Below, piece after piece: positions 61,266-64,000 of a stretch of DNA of 64,000 nucleotides. Positions within the stretch are counted from its first letter, which is position 1; the number at the start of each line of letters is the position of its first letter. The notes below the pieces were generated by a model. It was given only the letters and a program-made list of their open reading frames with translations. It searched no databases and was not told the DNA's origin. Source of the stretch: Phycomyces blakesleeanus NRRL 1555(-) (taxonomy: Eukaryota > Mucoromycota > Mucoromycetes > Mucorales > Phycomycetaceae). A program made the position numbers and the translations under genes. The DNA is taken from NCBI RefSeq assembly GCF_001638985.1, contig NW_017265138.1, forward strand, positions 868,001-932,000, given 5' to 3'.

Positions 61266-62667
61266 TTGGCCACGACACTTTGTAACATTCAAGCAAGAGT
61301 TTATTGTTGTAATATAATTATCAGTAAATACCAATAACTCTCAAATAATTACAACCATAAGATATTTTCTTTTTACATATTTGCATAAATATTCTCTTGT
61401 TTCAAAATATGTATATATTGAAATCATTAATCATAGTACGCGTTTTCTTTAAATAAATACATATATATAAAATTATTATGGGATTTTCATTGTTTCTATA
61501 TTTATACATATTTTTTTTTCTCATGAGGAGTTTTAATATTTTATTTAATATTTTAATACTCACTTTCTCTCTCTCTCTCTTTTTTTTTTTTTTTACTTTT
61601 ACTTTTATTTATTTATATATGTGTATATATTATTATTATTATTCTTAAAATTACCTTTTTTAGCTAACAAAACACATATACACAAAAGGCTTTGACTTTG
61701 ACTTTGTACAAGGTCCTTTTCTTGCATATAGATATATAGATATAGATATATGATATCAAAGTATCAATATTTAATATGCTATACCCGCCTGTGTAGATTA
61801 TTAATAGCAAATATCAGTCTACATATACCAATCACACTTTTGAATACACAAGGTTTCGATGAAGAGTCTCATGGCTAATAATACAGTCAACAATGGCCTG
61901 TAATTTCCATTACAAGTAGCAACAGCAAGAAGGATAAGAAGAAGAAGAAGAAGAAGAGTAAGACATGCTACGTAGGATATTCTTCTTTTTTATTCTTTTA
62001 TTTTCTTTACATAATCTAAATACGAATTTCCAAAAATTGTGATTATTCATAAGTTCTAACTCCCAATTAAGAATCTATAATCCAAATTCCAAAGTTCATA
62101 GTTTACAAGTCGTAAATTGTAAATTGTAAATCGTAAATCGTAAATCGTAAATCGCTTTCTCTCTATCTCTCTCTTAATATGATTCTTGCTCTGCTTGTTT
62201 TCTGGTGATATTAAGGACAATTTACAATTGACACTTAATTTTCAAACAAAAAGGCTATAATGCACTGCTTCTTCAGGCATTGAAGCAAGAAAACTTCATT
62301 TTGGAGCTATAAAGGGAAAAAAAATCAATACGAAAAAGAGGTTATAATATAAAATGCAATAACTTGACTAAAGTAAACCCATTCGGAATTGGTGTGTGTA
62401 TATACAGCAGCTCAATACGTGATATATTATATTCTACCTTATCTTTATTGTATCCAGTCAAATATTCTTAGCTTTTATCAACTGATTGGACAAGAAATAC
62501 AAAAGTGATAGAGGCTGTTATTTATTTTACGTCATCGATATACTTTATATATAGGGACAGTCTTATATATATAAATATATATGGTGCGATCGGAGATAAC
62601 TATCTAAGTTTTTGGGTATTTTTTAAAAGTTTATAACTTTTGCAAAACTTAAGTTAATATAATTCTG

Positions 62668-62714
62668 AACTCTTAATTCGATAGATATGATTATTATCTA
62701 TAGAATTAAGAGTT
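62668..62714. repeat. Inverted repeat (hairpin), 19-bp arms
   Basis: The left arm 62668-62686 and right arm 62696-62714 are complementary at 18 of 19 positions around a 9-base loop. It lies about 265 bp before the transposase start codon and may be part of that element's end. Confidence 0.75.
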
Positions 62715-62977
62715 TACAATTGCTCTAACTACTCTGAATAAAAAGTCTTAGACTTTCAAAGTTGGGATGTATTGGCCTATTTACAACGGAGTTTACCCGG
62801 TTTTTACGGTATTGAAACAAGTTAAATGGCTGTCACTGACGGACATTAAATATAATTTCTTAAAAAGGCAAATCACGTGCGTGTGACTTTGACTTTTATT
62901 GCGTACCTTTTATTATTTTGGTCTTCCTCAAGTGTTACTACTCAAGCTTAACACACTTATATTTAAAACACTCTAAA

Positions 62978-64000
62978 ATGCCTCGTCCAAAAAAGAGATC
63001 AACAATGGCAAAGAAAATAAACAGATCGGCTAGTAGTGGAGCTTTTATTAAAAAAATACAATTGGCAAATGAAGATTATATGGACTTGGAGTTTGACCAT
63101 GAAGACGATATTGTTTTGGACGACAGAGAGCTCCAGGGAATGTCAGAAGAAGTTACTTCAGCTGCATATACAAACCAGCTGCTGAAATGGCATGAAGGTG
63201 CTGATAAGTCGCTTCGTGGAACTTATCAGAAAAATTCGCGAACAACTGAATGGAGAAAAAGAAAAGCAGATAATGATGCTTCAAATACGCAAGGAAGCTA
63301 CCGTCTTACAGATAAAGGCTTCTTTATTAAAGTTCAAAAAAGAGGCTCCAATTGAATTAAAAGAATCTATTGATAGTGAATTGGAGAACATACAGATTGA
63401 CAAAATTGCTGTGCTTAAACTTGCACATGAAGATGTTAAGAAAGAGATTTTCCCTTATACTCGCGCAGGTCCTTCTTCTCGGTCAGTTGATGCTTTTGAA
63501 CTCTGTAAGCTTAAATCAGTTGAATGCTACCTTCGATACAGAATATCAGGCGCCAAAACTATGGAAGCTTCAGAGAAAGCATCGATGGAAATATGGCTTC
63601 ACAAAAACACTTATCGTCCAGCTGCTATAAGAAAGTATGCCAAAGAGTATGTTGATTTCCGTTCAATTGCCTTACACCAACAAGGAAAGCATTTGAGAAG
63701 ACATTCTTTATTTTCGGATGAAGATATACAGTCTACTATCTGTAAATGGATTCAAAACCAGAGACCAGAAAGTCGAAGTCTTATCGAAGTGAAGAAGTAC
63801 ATTGATGGAGAGATTTTGCCAAGAAAGCTTGGTATACCTGGAAATACTTCCACAAGTACAATCTGGAAGTACCTTCATGAATGGGGTTATGTGTTTAGAA
63901 AGAACTCTAAAGACATTTATTACGACGGTCATGAAAGAGAGGATGTGATTGCATACCGTCAGAAATGGGCAAAAATAATGATGGTGTACAAGAAGAAAAT
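62978..64000 (+). pseudogene. DDE-type transposase, frameshifted, cut by the window edge
   Basis: The ATG at 62978 starts a basic, disordered N-terminus (MPRPKKRSTMAKK) followed by an acidic linker and ADKSLRGTYQKNSRTTEWRK. The frame closes at 63354, but a second frame is open from within the A6 run at 63336-63341 right to the window end. It continues the protein with EAPIELKESIDSELENI, then a helix-turn-helix-like LGIPGNTSTSTIWKYLHEWG, and YYDGHEREDVIAYRQKWAKI. The YxDGHEREDVxxYR motif is common just before the DDE nuclease domain in a widespread group of fungal transposases. One indel in a homopolymer would restore one frame; it could be a real mutation or a sequence error. The catalytic residues lie beyond the edge. 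Confidence 0.75.

Larger units (their letters stand above)
60626..62977. other. 2.35-kb spacer with simple repeats
   Basis: No gene. It holds (TTGTA)n at 61236-61265, CTCT and A/T runs, repeats of AAATCGT near 62120-62150, and the 19-bp hairpin at 62668-62714. The final part, from about 62590 on, may already belong to the transposon whose transposase starts at 62978. Confidence 0.45.

Noticed and set aside
1..64000. CRISPR arrays, bacterial operons, ribosome binding sites
   Set aside because: Nothing of the kind is expected or seen; genes are eukaryotic with spliceosomal introns, and repeats are simple tandem units.

Overview
The window is nuclear DNA of a filamentous fungus. Lineage is inferred, most likely Mucoromycota (a Mucorales-like genome). 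The evidence is intron-rich genes with short GT-AG introns, very A/T- and microsatellite-rich spacers, fungal-specific regulators (velvet, WOPR/Gti1), a vacuolar polyphosphate polymerase, and a minor-spliceosome protein that most Ascomycota have lost. Exon joins were placed by hand: splice sites were chosen so that the reading frame closes and the family sequence continues across the junction. Most complete genes add up to an exact multiple of three.

Layout. 0-5 kb: 3' end of a PP2C phosphatase gene, a long spacer with a U6-like snRNA gene, and a decayed coding fragment cut by a 620-bp inverted-repeat element. 5.5-7.6 kb: allantoate/Dal5-type MFS transporter (-). 7.6-13.5 kb: gene-free. 13.5-14.6 kb: WOPR/Gti1-Pac2 regulator (+). 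16.7-21.5 kb: PEP carboxykinase (-) and the WD40 protein STRAP (-). 25.4-27.5 kb: U11/U12 25K protein (+) and an HPP-family membrane protein (+). 30.6-33.5 kb: velvet regulator (+). 34.3-43 kb: a transposon-rich block holding a 380-bp TAA-flanked MITE, a two-gene PIF/Harbinger element, a seven-exon PD-(D/E)xK-like gene with one nonsense codon, and a decayed Tc1/mariner transposase. 43.8-60.6 kb: dense housekeeping genes, namely a small unknown gene, MPC2, VTC4, mitochondrial uS19, polyprenol reductase, Dsc3, GGA adaptor and casein kinase 1. 63-64 kb: a frameshifted DDE transposase cut by the window edge.

The genes do not form a pathway cluster. Several touch related processes: metabolism (PEPCK, MPC2), secretory and membrane quality control (SRD5A3-type reductase, Dsc3, GGA, HRR25-like CK1), and developmental regulation (velvet, WOPR), with each regulator behind a very long upstream spacer. 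The most notable signals are the variant U6, two GC-AG introns, two MITEs with clean target duplications, and otherwise intact reading frames in the 35-42 kb block broken by single stop codons of a kind that C-to-T change at CpA could produce.
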